Positions 37,925 to 50,870 of a stretch of DNA of 64,000 bases are shown here, piece by piece. Position 1 is the first letter of the stretch. The number at the start of each line of letters is the position of its first letter. This stretch comes from Chlamydoabsidia padenii. Lineage: Eukaryota; Mucoromycota; Mucoromycetes; Mucorales; Cunninghamellaceae. The position numbers were made by a program, and so were the translations under genes. A model generated the notes under the pieces. The model was not told where the DNA came from, did not search any database, and saw only the letters and a list, made by a program, of their open reading frames with translations. The stretch covers positions 310,001 through 374,000 of the forward strand of contig JAIWND010000007.1 in assembly GCA_025330725.1 (NCBI GenBank). Direction: 5' to 3'.

Positions 37925-38650
37925 GTTATTTAGATATGTAGTTTATTACTGTTTAGATATAAATAAATAATAAACAAAGGTTATAGTGTATTGTATTGTG
38001 GATTATAAAGAAATGGGTAATTGGGTTATGTTGGGGACACGGTTTATCATTATCCGTTATAGTAGCCTGGAGATTTCGGAAATCGGATAATCAATTTGGC
38101 GATGCATCATTAATACATAACAGTAGGCAAAACAAAAAAGAACTGCATACAGACTTGGAATACATTGTCCTGTTTTTTCCTTGTTTACCCGTTCCTTCCC
38201 AACTCTTAGGGTTGTCGTGGTGATTAGACAAGATGAGGACATCATACAAGTCTCTCATTCGTTCAGCGGTAGTAACGGATCATCATTCTTTTTAATCTCC
38301 TTTTCTTCCTTCTTTTTTTGTTTTCAACTCCCTCTTCCCGGTATTTTCTAGTCCCTAAAGTCCCATCCCTTAATCTCCTGATCATTTTCATTTTATTGGC
38401 TGGTACTTGCCGTGTGAAAGGTGCATTGCGTGTTTATGCCAAAGGTGGGTTGTGCTTACATTTACATTCGTTTCAAATCCCGATTGGTCTGCCGTTATTT
38501 TCAAATCCCGGCCCTTCAGGTTCTTTGTAATCATAAAGTCATCAAACTTATGGAAAAATAAAAAATTCTTTTTTCTCTTTCTCTTTCGCTTCCTCTACAC
38601 TTTTTTCTTCTTCTTCTTGTCATCACATCTTTTTTTTTTTTTATACACAC
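37925..38650. promoter_or_regulatory. G6PD upstream region with two motif copies
   Basis: Exact TTCAAATCCCG copies at 38472-38482 and 38500-38510, 169 and 141 bp upstream of the G6PD ATG. Here they face opposite to the usual orientation. The leader immediately before the ATG is pyrimidine-rich. No gene. Confidence 0.5.
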
Positions 38651-40326
38651 ATGTCTTCTTCTGCTATTCAACAAATTCGGGACCAAGTACAACAGGAACT
38701 TGATGGTGCTGTCACCATTGTCGGTAAGTCATCTCGGGAATGGGAAAACTTATAGTTGGACGTTTTTTATCTCTTGTATTCTAAAACAAGAAATAAAGTT
38801 TTGTCCTTCTTTTTCTCACCATCCTTTTTATTACAATCAACATAGTGTTGGGTGCTTCTGGAGATCTCGCCAAAAAGAAAACCTACCCTGCTCTGTTTGG
38901 ACTTTTCAAGAATGGCTTTTTACCTAGTAACACACATATTGTCGGGTATGCGCGCACCAAGATGACTCACGACCAATACCTTGACCGAGTCACTCAATAT
39001 ATCAAGTTGGGCACAGACGAAGACAAGATCAAACTCGACCAATTCAAAAAGATCACCAGCTATCAATCAGGACAATACGACCAGGCCGACTCATGGATTG
39101 GACTCAACCAAGCCCTCGAACAAAGTGAAAAGGACCGCCAACTGAAATCGTCACAAACAAACCGGGTGTACTACATGGCACTTCCTCCTTCCGTCTTTAT
39201 CCCTGTGGCTCAAGGTATTAAGGCACATGTGTACAACGCGTCAGCAATCAATCGATTGGTGGTGGAAAAGCCTTTTGGGATGGATACTGAATCTAGCAAC
39301 GAACTTGCCGATGCTCTGGGTGCGTTGTTTAAAGAAGAAGAAATCTACCGAATCGATCATTACCTCGGCAAGGAAATGGTGAAAAACGTGATGAATCTGC
39401 GATTTGCCAACATCTTCTTTGCTCATGCCTGGGATCGCCAATTCATCGACAATGTCCAGATCACATTCAAGGAACCTTTTGGTACGGAAGGTCGTGGTGG
39501 GTACTTTGATGACTTTGGTATTATCCGCGACGTGATGCAAAACCATCTGCTACAAGTCTTGACGCTGATTGCCATGGAACGACCCATCTCTACCGACAGT
39601 GAAGCGATCCGTGATGAAAAGGTCAAGGTACTCAAGTGTATTCGTCCCATCAAACTCGACAATGCTTTGTTGGGTCAATATGTGGCTGATTCCGAAGGCA
39701 CCAAACCAGGCTACCTTGAAGACGACTCTCTTAAGAACAAGGCTAGTCAAACTCCTACTTTTGCTGCTCTGGCTCTGTTTATCGAAAACGAACGATGGGA
39801 AGGTGTACCTTTTGTGCTCAAGGCAGGTAAGGCGTTGAACGAAGCCAAGGTGGAAGTGCGTATCCAATTCAAGAATGTGGCCGGTAATCTCTACGACAAC
39901 ACTGCACGTAACGAACTCGTCATCCGTATTCAACCCAAGGAAAGCGTCTATATGAAATTCAACAGCAAACAACCTGGTCTCTCTTATCAAACCATTCAAA
40001 CCGATCTCGACTTATCTTACCATGATCGCTACACCGACTTGGCTATCCCCGACGCTTACGAATCCTTGATCCTCGATGTACTCCGCAACGACCATTCCAA
40101 CTTTGTGCGCGACGATGAATTGGAAGCCTCGTGGAAGATCTTTACTCCTCTACTACACGCCATTGATGACCCTAACCAACGCTTGCCTTTGGTCACTTAT
40201 CCTTATGGCTCACGTGGTCCCCAAGAATTGACGGCCTTTGTGGAAAAATTCGGTTACGATCGGTCCAACTCGGCGGCTTACACTTGGCCCAGACAATCCA
40301 TGGCTCCTCAACAAAACAAACTTTAG
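38651..40326 (+). CDS. ZWF1: Glucose-6-phosphate 1-dehydrogenase
   Basis: First, NADP-dependent step of the oxidative pentose phosphate pathway; cytosolic; a main source of NADPH for lipid synthesis. Two exons (38651-38723 and 38846-40326) give about 518 residues, the normal eukaryotic length. The coenzyme-binding GASGDLAKKK is near residue 28. The active-site block is RIDHYLGKE, and the structural-NADP and C-terminal blocks (EPFGTEGRGGYFDDFGIIRD and FVLKAGKALNE) are intact. The intron splits the codon just before the nucleotide-binding motif. It is convergent with SWC4. Confidence 0.96.
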
Positions 40327-40733
40327 TATGATCTTCCTTCTCCCCCTCTCTTTTTTTTAATTAACTCATATATAGATATATATATCTACCATTCTCATAT
40401 ATTCATCTTTTACCTCTTTCCCCCCTCTCTGTTTTTTTTTTTTTACTTCCCATATCACTGACACACACACACATATATATATATACTACTCCTCCTCCCT
40501 CCTCCTCACTTTACTATATATGCACACACACACAAATCAATAAAAAATCTTATAAATAAAGCTGGACAATCATAAATGTATAACTGGGATAAGGTGGGGT
40601 TGGTCAATCAGCATTATTCAACCGTTTTGGGAAGTGTGACAATGTCATCAAACAAGTTGGGACAAAAAAAGATGATGGTATCAAATTATTTATTATAAAG
40701 TCAATATATAAAACTATAACTTGGGGGGATTGA
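40327..40733. other. Convergent 3' region between ZWF1 and SWC4
   Basis: Pyrimidine- and TA-rich 3'-UTR-like sequence with AATAAA signals near 40540-40560; no gene. Confidence 0.5.
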
Positions 40734-42645
40734 CTATCCTAGTTTTCTACGTCGGTCATTCGCAGATCGATTGGTGGAAGAGCTTGACACAGATAAAGAA
40801 TGTTTCTGTGTATAAAAATAAAATGGACATGATGGGTCAGTATTTGTCATGTTCCCCTATGTCTTTTTTTTTTTTTTTTTTTCAATTCCACTTACTCTTC
40901 CTTTAACCTTGGTATTGATATCCAACTTTTCTGCCACTTTTTTCAATTCCAGTAAAGCGACCACCGAGTTTTGTAGATGATCATACTTGTAACATATTTC
41001 TTCTGTGGGCATCACCGGTCTGGCACCTAAAAAAGGAAGAGAGTTGAATCTACCGAGGATCAAATTAAAAAAAAGGGGGGGTGAGACTTACCAATACCAA
41101 GTTCAGCGAGGAATTGTAGTACGGAGGGTTGCATGGTGGTTTTAACAGCAGGAAGTTTCTGACTACGGACATAGGGTCCTGGAATCAACTTTTCCTTCTT
41201 TTCGGGTGGCGGTGGTAGCATTTCTATTGATGACAAGACAAAATAAGATCATATGAATGTGTAGTCCGATGCATGAGTCTTGTTATTGTCGTTGTTTTTA
41301 CCTTCAACTGTTGGTGATGATGTTGATATTCTTCGTGCCTTTTTGACAATTTCTTCCTTTTTCTTTTTCTATATTGAGATGTAAAAAAAAAAAAGTTAAC
41401 GACTACTGATTGATTTACAGATAATGTGGCCGTGTTTACCTTTTGATCATGAGCAGCACCACTAGTTCCCCCAGTAATACCAATTCCACCAGGATTTGCA
41501 ACAGAAGAAGCCGAAGTAGGTCCGTGTGATGATGAAGAAGCAAGATGTGAGGACGACGAAGAGGTGGACGAGGCAGAGAGAGGTGCAGATGCCATGTAAG
41601 AAGACGCAGAGGAAGAAGAAGCTAAAGGTGTCAGTGGTGTTGACAGGACTTGTTGTGCTTGTTCCAAATGAAGAGTACTATATAGCTGATCTCTTTGTGT
41701 TGTCAGTTGTTCCTTGTTTTCTTCCATCCGCTTGGCCTCCAAAAACAAGATTTCTTCCTCCTGTATCTGTTCCCGTGTTCGTTGATATAATCCGATGAGT
41801 GCTTGTTTCCGTTCGGTTTCTTTCACCTTATCATAGTTGTACTGTTCTAATGTGGCATGGCGCGCTTCGACTGGACTGTTGTAATGGTGATGATGATGAT
41901 GACCACCGCGTGCCTTGATGAGTTTTCTGTTGACGGCGTAATATCGATCTTTCATATCTTCCATTGTTCTTGTTGTGCCGTTGGTAAAATCATATCGGTC
42001 AGCGATCACTGGGAATCGAAGGTCGTAGAGTCGGCATAGTCGGAAGAGATAATCCGTTTCATCTTTGGTCCAGTCATTGTCTAGAGGATAGAGGTGTTTG
42101 TCAGAGGTGCCCTTTTATATATCTTCTTTTTGTTTACCAGTCAAATGTGCTTCATAATCTTCGTCGGTATAATCAATAATATCAATCACTCTATTGAATT
42201 TGGCAAAGTGATAGTCTACAGTAAGAGATAAAGAAGGTTAGTACTTTAATACCACTAGACCACTTTTATACCTACCATCATCTTGATCGGACTGTTTCAC
42301 CCAGTGATGCAATACAAGTGTATCTGTACGAGCAGGGTGGAGGAAGGGTTTGTTTGTCCTAAAATAAAATACAAAGAGTCAGGCCAGACCAGCCTCATTA
42401 CTAGAGTCCCCATTAGTATACTTACCAACTTTCCGCCTTCTTTTTTGTTGCCCAGTTGGCTTGATAAGTTGGCTTGACAAAAGCAATCGGTGGTGTCCCT
42501 CCAATTAGTGAGTAGAGATCCGGCCTTGACTCTGATATCCAGTTGTTATTATATAAAGTCTAGTTAGTCATAACTATAAAATATCATGTATTGTTTCCAA
42601 GTTACCCATTAAACTATCTTTTGTTTCAGTTGCTGGTGTGGTCAT
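40734..42645 (-). CDS. SWC4: SWR1/NuA4 subunit SWC4 (DMAP1)
   Basis: Nuclear subunit shared by the SWR1 H2A.Z-exchange and NuA4 acetyltransferase complexes. Nine exons in phase give 449 residues (junctions at 42606/42531, 42426/42358, 42276/42215, 42138/42080, 41440/41368, 41302/41223, 41092/41026 and 40896/40805). The N-terminus ends in LYSLIGGTPP. The SANT/Myb-like region reads DNDWTKDETDYLFRLCRLYDLRF, then IADRYDF and the DMKDRYYAVNRKL helix. Further on are HATLEQYNYDKVKETERKQAL, EMLPPPPEKKEKLIPGPYVRS and LGIGARPVMPTEEIC, all SWC4 signatures. A Ser/Ala-rich insert of about 70 residues precedes exon 6. A motif variant (TTAAATCCCG) lies 93 bp upstream. Confidence 0.92.
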
Positions 42646-42947
42646 GGAGGTGGCGATTATAATGGTAAAAGTGGAAGAGAAAGGTCATTTCCAACTTTTT
42701 TTTTTTATATTTAGAGTCTGGATAAACAATATTTTTAAATCCCGAATGCCTGTCTCCCCCACCCCAAAATGCATGCACAGATTGATGTTGTTATATATGT
42801 AAAGTAATGATTGTGTATAGGTTTATTGTAAGGTTTAGTAATGATGATTTAAAAAAGAGTAAAAGCAAAAGAAGGTAACAATTATAATAATATGGATACA
42901 AAAGAAAAAAGAAGAGCTATAGTACAAAGAGAGATAAGGATTTGTGA

Positions 42948-43283
42948 TTAACAAGGACAGAAAGTAGTAGTGTGAGGACCAGAGCAATTGGAGCACCTTG
43001 CTTGTTGTTGTTTGCGTTGATAGTCTTGGTCAGGAGGAGAATTAGACAAACCAAACAAAGTATAATGTAAAGTAGGGTTGAGGTTAGGTCGAGGGAAGGT
43101 GGTCATGACATTGCTTTCAGTGATCAAGTCGGATGTATTAGTGTTTTTGGCTTGTCTGGTATAAGGTTGTTGTCGTTGCTTGAGTGCATTAGAGAGAGGT
43201 TGTATACTTTTTCTAATACGGTCAGGTTTCGAAGAAGTAGAGAAGAGAGATCCAAATAGTGGCAAGCTACCAAGGACAGTCAT
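42948..43283 (-). CDS. Small protein with C-terminal zinc-knuckle-like Cys/His cluster
   Basis: Uninterrupted 111-residue frame beginning MTVLGSLPLFGSLFSTSSK. It is basic and Gln/Asn-rich. It ends CSNCSGPHTTTFCPC, a C-x2-C-x3-H-x4-C arrangement one residue short of a standard CCHC zinc knuckle, plus one more Cys. It is of unknown function; a nucleic-acid or metal-binding role is only suggested by the cluster. Confidence 0.55.
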   Translation of the reverse strand: MTVLGSLPLFGSLFSTSSKPDRIRKSIQPLSNALKQRQQPYTRQAKNTNTSDLITESNVMTTFPRPNLNPTLHYTLFGLSNSPPDQDYQRKQQQARCSNCSGPHTTTFCPC

Positions 43284-43638
43284 TATTGTACAAGTTGGTC
43301 AACCAAAGAGGAAGAAGAAAAAGGAATACAAAGGAGAGAGGAAATGTGGCTCCTCCGCCAAGTGAATTTAAATGAATCCCTAAAATCAGCGGAGTTTTTT
43401 TTACAAAAATAGAAACCCTGCGTGTGGACCAAAGAATTTTCACAACCTCCGCAACTTCCCGCATGTGTCATAATTCCCTTGTCGTTTTCCGTATGATGAC
43501 TCTTATTCAAACAAAAAGTGTTAAGGAAACAAAGAACAAAATCGTCCTCTTTTTATACTTTTTTCATTTTCATTTTTAAATCAGATCACTTTGTACTCCC
43601 CCCGGTTCATGCAAGATCTATTCCATCATCCCACTAAC

Positions 43639-43669
<31 letters not shown>

Positions 43670-44538
43670 ATCAGACTCTATTTCGGAGCCCTCGCTTTTT
43701 CATTCCCGTCGGGATTTGAAATCCTTTCCGGAAGTAAAAAGGGGCTCGGTGCCATAGCCGAAAAAAGGAGGCCAAAAATAATCAAACAGAACGTGGCTCA
43801 ATTCGTTTTACCCTTTTCTATTCAGTCAGATGTAAGGCCACACACAACTGGTCAGATGAATCACTTACACATACTGAAAAAGAACAGGTTGGCATGAATC
43901 TTCGTCATTGCGGTCATTAAATTTTCCTTTTCCCATTTCCCCTCATCTATTTCCCACACTTCAGCTATCTACTACTCATCTGATGGTACCTGAATCGTAA
44001 CTTTTATTTATCCGTGTCGGGATTTCAAAGTCTTCCTCATATGGTAGTTCGATTCATGCAACTTTGGCCCTTTTTATTGACAACAGGCTATTCGATCATA
44101 ATGATGAAGTTTGATTTTCATACAGTTAGTATGCATGGTATCACATGCACACTTTTTGTCATGACCAATCTTGATACATCTAATCGCACAATCAACTATA
44201 GTAAAAACATCAATAGAAAAAGATAAATTTATTCAAAACACTCGTAGCATGTCTTGTCCCTAATTATGCATGGGACAACTGTAGCCGCCCCAATACGTAA
44301 ATCCCGCCGATTTCATGCCACGTGCGTCGAGCTAACCCCTGGTCGATCTTCACCATTTCCTTCCAAATAGAAAACATTCACGCATAAGAGACTAATATAG
44401 GTCAAACAGAGTCTTTTACTAACTAGCGTAAAGTCCTACCAAATAGCTACATACAATATCATAATGTTAATCTATTTATTTAAAAGCAACAAGTCAAATA
44501 TAAATACACTACTCTAATAATACAGTATCTATTTCTGT
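43284..44538. other. Intergenic, about 1.25 kb, no gene supported
   Basis: Contains a poly-A tract near 43640-43666, an exact CGGGATTTGAA copy at 43710-43720, the variants GTCGGGATTTCAAA near 44015 and TAAATCCCGCC near 44300, and a short frame at 44014-44226 without any recognisable domain. Several motif copies without an obvious adjacent gene could mean an unrecognised non-coding transcript. Confidence 0.4.
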
Positions 44539-45928
44539 CTATACAGCATGTTTCTTCATCCAAGTAGACACAGTATCGTATACGACCAAGAGAATCCCAC
44601 CACCTGGTCCAAGTCGAAGTACCTTTGGCACAAATCCACGATACAGGCTCTTGATCCTATTACCATCATACAAAAAAAAAACCCCCTAGTTAGTAATCAT
44701 TTATCTTTTCCTTTGTCATCATTCCGACTTACCCTTCCTCCTTTCCAATAGCGATAATCGATGGAAATGTCCAATTGTATTTTCGAGGTCCCGTACCTAC
44801 ATGACTTTGGATTCTAGATTTCACTACATCCGTTGGCGCATTGATCATCGTCCCAAAGATTCCACCAAAAGTACCGGCCATAAAATTATTCCGTAACTGT
44901 TCATTCTTGTTCTACAATAAATCATGGTCAATAAGACAAATCAATCATCCCCCAACTATTCCCTTACATTACCTTTGCTTCCGGTAATACTTCTTTAACA
45001 GAGGAGATCACGGAGAAGTAGCCACCATTCCATATGGCATGACGCAATACCGTGGCTTCCAAACCATTGTAGAGAGCAAAGACACCTTCTTTTTGAATGA
45101 TCTTCTTTAAAGCATCAGCAGCATTCTTGTATAGGTGGGCCTAATAGTGTGTTGGAAGGGAGCGAGAGGGAGAGATAAATATATCGTTTAGTATTAACAA
45201 TTAGAATATTTGATGTGTATTACTTACGTTTGCTTTATCTTGTAATCGTACTTTGACCAGTTCAAAAGGAACGATGACAGTCGCCTCTGTGATCCCGGCA
45301 CTGACACCAGTGGCCAGGGCCAAAGTAGGTGTCACATGGTCTAATCCAAACAGTTTCTTGTAAACCAGAGTAAATTGTTCATTGGCGGCAAAAGTAATAG
45401 CTCGTTTTGGTGCTTCTACTGATAATGGGAATGCTATACCACGATACAATGTCCGTGCCCTATATTTCATAAAGAATGAGTTAGTAGTTGTATTACAAGG
45501 AGGCCACCACTTTTTTTTATTACCCTTCGTTCTTGATGATTTCTTTAAAACTTGAGATGATACCTACACTTGCACCTGAACTCAATTGGGCCCTTGTCTT
45601 GATTACTATGTATATATATAAAAAGAAGTGAGTTTTAAGCAAAGCTAGTTCCATCCCCCCCCTCCAATGATTGAGGATTGGAAGAAACCGACTTACCGTC
45701 TAAAGGGTATAGGGCAAGGATTTCAACGATTCCTAAAAAGATAAGATAACAAATAAACTCCAGTAGCAATCAGTAAGAGGAGTTTGTGCCTGTGAGCGAA
45801 TTACTTACCTGCGATGGCACCACAAGTCAGTTGCAAACCAAAAGGTAAATCTATTGAAACAAAGACATCAAGATCTATACATATCTGCTTTTACATATAT
45901 TACCTTTATCAGAAGATGAGGGGGACAT
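44539..45928 (-). CDS. ODC1: Mitochondrial 2-oxodicarboxylate carrier
   Basis: Inner-membrane carrier exchanging C5-C7 oxodicarboxylates (2-oxoadipate, 2-oxoglutarate), linked to lysine metabolism. Eight exons in phase (45928-45904, 45850-45809, 45732-45697, 45605-45524, 45459-45228, 45140-44973, 44911-44733, 44656-44539) give 293 residues. The three carrier signatures are YPLDVIKTRAQL, VPFELVKVRLQ and APTDVVKSRIQ. Each repeat ends with its LYRG/LYNG block, and GPGGGILLVVYD closes the protein. The N-terminus is short and Ser-rich. The best match from memory is Odc1/Odc2; another dicarboxylate carrier is possible. The upstream variant TTCAACCCCCGCC lies near 46056. Confidence 0.87.
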
Positions 45929-46375
45929 TAATGGTATCAAAAGATTAGTAAACAAAAGAAAGAGAAGAGAGAGAAAGAAAAAAGTGTGGGAATTAGGGCA
46001 AAAGGAAAAATCGAACCCGACAATCAGGTCCAATGAAGGGAGTTCCAAGGTATTATTCAACCCCCGCCAACCAGTGCCGTTTTTCATGTTCCTGCATGAA
46101 CGGGATGAAAGAAGTTCCACACACACACACACACACCCATTATAATCGAAGATCATGTGCCGTTGTTTATCAAAGCAACCTTGTTCGATCATCTATCTAA
46201 TAAAAAACCCCACCACCACCACCACTTGTTACATAATCCCTTTATAATCAAACCGCATCGCATCTATTAAAAAAAATGATTTTATTGTTAAAAAGAAGAG
46301 ATTGATACTGTACAAACTAAAGGGAGGAGGGGAGGACATGTAAAAGATATCTACATCTACAAAGGGAGGGGGGAT

Positions 46376-46726
46376 CTATTTCTGTTGGCCCATGGATTGC
46401 ATCTTTTCGCCAACTTTGGTATTGACGTCGATGAATTTGGCCACACAACGATCGATACAGACTGCTTCCCCTTGAGTCAAATCACCTTGAGTGTATTCCT
46501 TGGAAACACACTTGTTGTAACAAGAATCGGCGATACTATCATATGGAGGAGGTTTAAAAAAAAAAAAAAAAAAGGCATGAGTACAAAAGTGCTTTTTCGA
46601 ATCTATAGTTAATTACCGGTTGAAGAGATCGGTGACCATTTCGAGTTCTTGTTCAGCCATGGCAATGTTTTGAGGATTGATAGCGTTTTGTTGGGCTTGC
46701 ATAGCACCACCACCGAAGAATGACAT
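46376..46726 (-). CDS. TIM10: Mitochondrial intermembrane-space chaperone TIM10
   Basis: Small TIM chaperone that with Tim9 escorts hydrophobic carrier and beta-barrel precursors across the intermembrane space. Two exons (46726-46617, 46535-46376) give 89 residues. The twin Cx3C motifs are CYNKC and CIDRC, separated by 16 residues, with the preceding AEQELEMVTDLFNRI helix typical of Tim10. An exact motif copy lies 101 bp upstream in the usual orientation. Next to it is a gene for a carrier that this chaperone would help import, probably by chance. Confidence 0.94.
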
Positions 46727-46826
46727 GATATTTGTGGAGTGTGTAAAAAAAAAAAAGGGAAAGAAGGTGGAGTTATTTGTTTTTTGCTTCTGTCCCCCTT
46801 GATATCGAAAACATGACTGTCCGCTT

Positions 46827-46837
46827 TTCAAATCCCG
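46827..46837 (+). promoter_or_regulatory. TTCAAATCCCG motif upstream of TIM10
   Basis: Exact copy about 101 bp from the TIM10 ATG, usual orientation. Confidence 0.5.
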
Positions 46838-47086
46838 ATGTATGTGCCGTTTTGCATAAATTCAACAATTACCTATCTGGTGAAAGACAGGACTATGATC
46901 AAGTAGATGGATGAAATTGTTAAAATCCAATAGCGCACCCCCCCCCCCAAAAAAAAAAAAAAAAAAAAAAAGTTTGGGTCATTTGCATCATATTTTTTTT
47001 AAAAAAAGAGTGTTTTATTTGGTATGTAGGATAAGATGTAATTGTATGAGTGGGGATATATTGACATGAGGCACCACATGTTACTA

Positions 47087-50000
47087 TTACTTGTGTTTGG
47101 TAGGATAAGATGTAACTGTGTATGTGGGGATATGTTGACGTAAGGTAGCAGGGAGTGTTGAATCAGGGACGTGTGTTTCAAGGACCATTGGAGTACTACC
47201 AGAGTTAGGAATAGAAGAGCCAGGTGCTTGCTCACTCCACTTTTGTTTGACCAGCGCGACCCATTGGAGAAGTGTAGCACGTTCTTGTTGCATGCTTATC
47301 GACTGATCATGAGACCATTGCTTTTCATATTGGAGATCAATCTGTAGTAGCAAAAATAAAAAGTTAGTTAGTACGGTCCCTGAATTTGTTCACTATAGTA
47401 CATAACATACCTTGGTCTTTTCAAGTGTGTCATGGCAAATGGTTAGATTATGTTCCATGTCATCCACTTTCGACTAATGTGATAATAATAAAAAGAAATC
47501 ATTGGTTAGCTGTTGTTTTTGCAGTTCATCAAATTGTTTCCTTACCATCAGCTTTCCAACGTAGTCTTTAGCCACATTAGCATCCGCTGTTACTTGATCC
47601 AATCGTTCCTATATTAGAATAAAAGATAGAGTTCATGAGTAAACATCACAATAAAGTCATTTTATTCGCCCTTACAGTTAAGGATGACTTGGATTCGGTT
47701 AGATCTTGGACTTCTTTTTGATAGATGGTGATTTGTTCCAATAGCTTTTGTTTTTCTTCATTGTGGATAGCGTGTTGTTGTTTTAGAGCCATTAGGTGTT
47801 CACGCTTGTCTGTGTCGTTCTTGATGGCCAAATCATTCAGCTCATCTAACAGTGAGATTTGCTGTTTTTCCAATTCCTGCGCTTTGCTCGATTTGTCGTC
47901 CTTCATTTGGCGTATTTCCGATTTAAGCTGGTAGAGTTGTGCATCTGTTGCGTTTTGTTGTTCCAAATATTGCTGTACCAAGGTGTGCTTTTCTTCCTCC
48001 CTTTTATGTATTTCTTGTTTGAGCTGAGTTTCGAGTTGTCGTTTTTGTTGAAGAGTAGTATTGAGACCGTCGATAGTGTTTTGATATTTCTTTACTTGAT
48101 CTTGAGCAGCCTGTTTGTGATCCTGGAGTAGCTTGATTCTGTCATTTCGAAACGCTTCTTTGGCGGCCTATATATATATATATATGTAAACAAAGGTTTA
48201 AAAGAAGATTAATATATGGTCAACTGTCTCTTTGGGCTTACCTTGGATGAGTTGACTGATGCAAGCAATTCGTGGTTTTCCTTTACGAGAAGCGTGATCT
48301 TACGCTATAATAAAAAGAAAAAAAAAACAGAGGTTGCAAGTGAGTTACATTGATATATTTCAAGAAAGTGTTTACTTACGTTCAGCTCAGCGATTTCCTT
48401 GGCCATCTTTGCATCCATCTCCATTTTGGTAGGCTGACGATTGTCACGTTCCAGTTTTGCCATGATGTTCTTCATATTCACAAGTTGTTGCTACAAATTA
48501 TAAATAAAGAATCGGTGTTAACTATAGTTAGATGATGTGTCTATTTTAACTTACGTCCTTTTCCTTGACAAGCTTTTCCAATTTGGTCATTTTAGTTTGG
48601 GACAAGTCCACCTGCGATTTCAAAGTAGCCAATTTAGTACGACAGGTAGTGAGATCTTGTAATGAATCTTGAAGTTTTTGATGTTTTTGTTGGGCGGATA
48701 AAGTTACTTGTTCCAATTGGCGCTTATACTGGGATTTTGCGGATTCTGAGATCGCCTGTAATGCTGCTTGGTGTTTGTGCTCGATTGATAAGGCCGACTG
48801 TTCCATTTGATCGATCATGTCTTTTTTTTGTTTCAACTTGTGTTTATAGTGGACAAATATCGCTGCCATTCCGTCATTTCTATCCTACAAGTGGGTCAAT
48901 AACGATCCGAGTCAAATGCAGAGAATTGTTATAAACATTATCACTTTTACCTTTTCATTTTGCAAGCATTGTTCCATATCTGATAGTTTTTTCACAAGTC
49001 TCTAGAAAAAAAAAAAAGATAAAGTTATTAAACCATCACATTGTATTCCCTTTACTTACTTCATTATCATCTTGTAGTATTCTTATTTTTACAGGGATCG
49101 AGTCAGGCGAAGGATTCTGAAAGGCAAAGCCTTGTAACGAGGATAGTACTTGAGCAAAAGCAATAGACTTTTCAATTGTCGGTATGTAGTCATCATGTGG
49201 GCTTTCCTATAAGAAGAGATAGACATAAGGTTGGATTATGTAATGAGCTTTTTTTTTTTTTTTTCTTGTATATATTTACCTCGATATTGAGAAACAACAT
49301 TGCATGATGGCGCCCAATCAAGGCATCAGTCAATACATGTGTTAACAGGCAGTCATGTCCGTTAATTTCCAGGTTTTTTGAAATTGAAGTTGATTTGATT
49401 TTGTCCAAAAGTGATTCTAGAGCAGAATAGATATATAAATAAGCAAGTGATTATCAAAATATCTTTTTTTTTTGTTCCTACGTAGGGATTTGAAGCTTGA
49501 GGAGATAGGGTTAGGTGCCAAAGGTTGTTGTAGATCCACCATATAAAGATAGCCATCAATACAGACCCCATCCGATATATTCATCACAAGAAGCTTTGGG
49601 TCCATTTTGAGATGATTGTCAATAATTTTACTGTTCAGGGCTGCCAATGTTGTATATTCCACCATAAAACGATTAAATCCATTGGCAATGATGTAATTAC
49701 CTTGAATGGGATAAGAAGAAGATGAGTTATTAATATGCCAATAATCATGTTTCTTCTTACCGTCTATGATTTCCTGTTTTAGAAGATTGTGATTCTCTTC
49801 ATCATCAAGATCGATATAGCAATACTTCATTTTCAAGAGAGGTCCCTTTTGTTCTCCGCGACGTCGGTTTTCACTTTTGACTTGAGCATCGATCCATTGT
49901 AATTGCATTTGAATCAATTGAGTTGCAGGAGAGTAACTAGAATTTGAGTCAATTGGTTAGTCTTTTACTGATTGTTTTGGATATAATTTACCTTTGTAGA

Positions 50001-50524
50001 GAATTATCCGGACTAATGGACGCATAAATGTGAGTTTCCTGCGTGCCATTAAGATGGGGAAGTTTCTTACTTTGTGTCCATGTATAGCATAACAGAGTTA
50101 AATCCTATTTTATTCAAAGTTCCAAACCCAAGTTAGTAAAAGAAAGTAAGATGGTAGATTGCTGCTTTATTGTAAAATTTACCTTTCAGTGCTAAAGAGA
50201 GTAGAGGTTTTGACCGATCCAATGCATCTTGTAGATTCTTGACATTGCAACATCGTTCAAGGGAGTAAGAGCTTATGATTTCAACAACGTCGTCTAAAAA
50301 GAAAAAAATAGAAGAAGAAAAGAAAAAAAAAAAAAGAGAGAGAAGGTCAGTAGTTTGGAGTTTGACGTGGGACTTTTTTTTTTTTTTGTTATATGCTTAC
50401 CTTTTACAGTATTGAGAGTCAAGGTCTTATTCGTGTAGAGCAGTTGGTTGTTTGCTAACTGTTCAGATTCACTAGGCCGTAGTCGAAGTAAAACTTCAAA
50501 CCGACTGTGTTGGTACGTTTGCAT
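47087..50524 (-). CDS. Kinesin-like protein with degenerate motor domain and long coiled coil
   Basis: About fifteen short-intron exons give roughly 830 residues. The N-terminus reads FEVLLRLRPSESEQ, matching the first strand of a kinesin head. LCYTWTQSKKL sits where the ATP-binding P-loop (AYGQTGSGKT-type) should be but lacks the Gly-Lys-Thr core. GYLYMVDLQQP sits at switch II (normally VDLAGSE). DCLLTHVLTDALIGRH matches the SKLT-LL-DSLGG region, and SIAFAQVLSSLQ the end of the head. From about residue 350 onwards the protein is a heptad-rich coiled coil (ITIYQKEVQDLTESKSSL and others). A catalytically dead kinesin scaffold is my reading. The start is the first ATG before RFEVLL. Confidence 0.6.
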
Positions 50525-50805
50525 AAAGTAATTGAGAATGAACGAGAAAAAGAAGAAGAAGAAAAAGGGCCAAAAAAAAAAAAGAGAGAGAGAGAAGAAA
50601 AAAGGTATTTCAACTCCGCCAACTTGGCAGGAACGATATTCAATCTTGTAGAGTCTGATCATCATAACATATAGATATTTAATCAGACTCTAATAATAAG
50701 CTTGTTTTCAATTATGGGAGCTCTTTTTTTGATAAAAGTCATCATAATAGATTCTTTAATGCATGTATACTGATCAACGAGGGCGTGTGTATTCAAGTGA
50801 ACTTT

Positions 50806-50816
50806 TTCAAATCCCG
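50806..50816 (+). promoter_or_regulatory. TTCAAATCCCG motif copy
   Basis: Exact copy 282 bp upstream of the kinesin-like ATG and about 230 bp upstream of the decayed gene at 51047. Confidence 0.4.
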
Positions 50817-50868
50817 ATTCGGTAAGGATATCTTTCAAAAACGATGGGCGGGTCTTTCTTTCTCCTTT

Positions 50869-50870
<2 letters not shown>

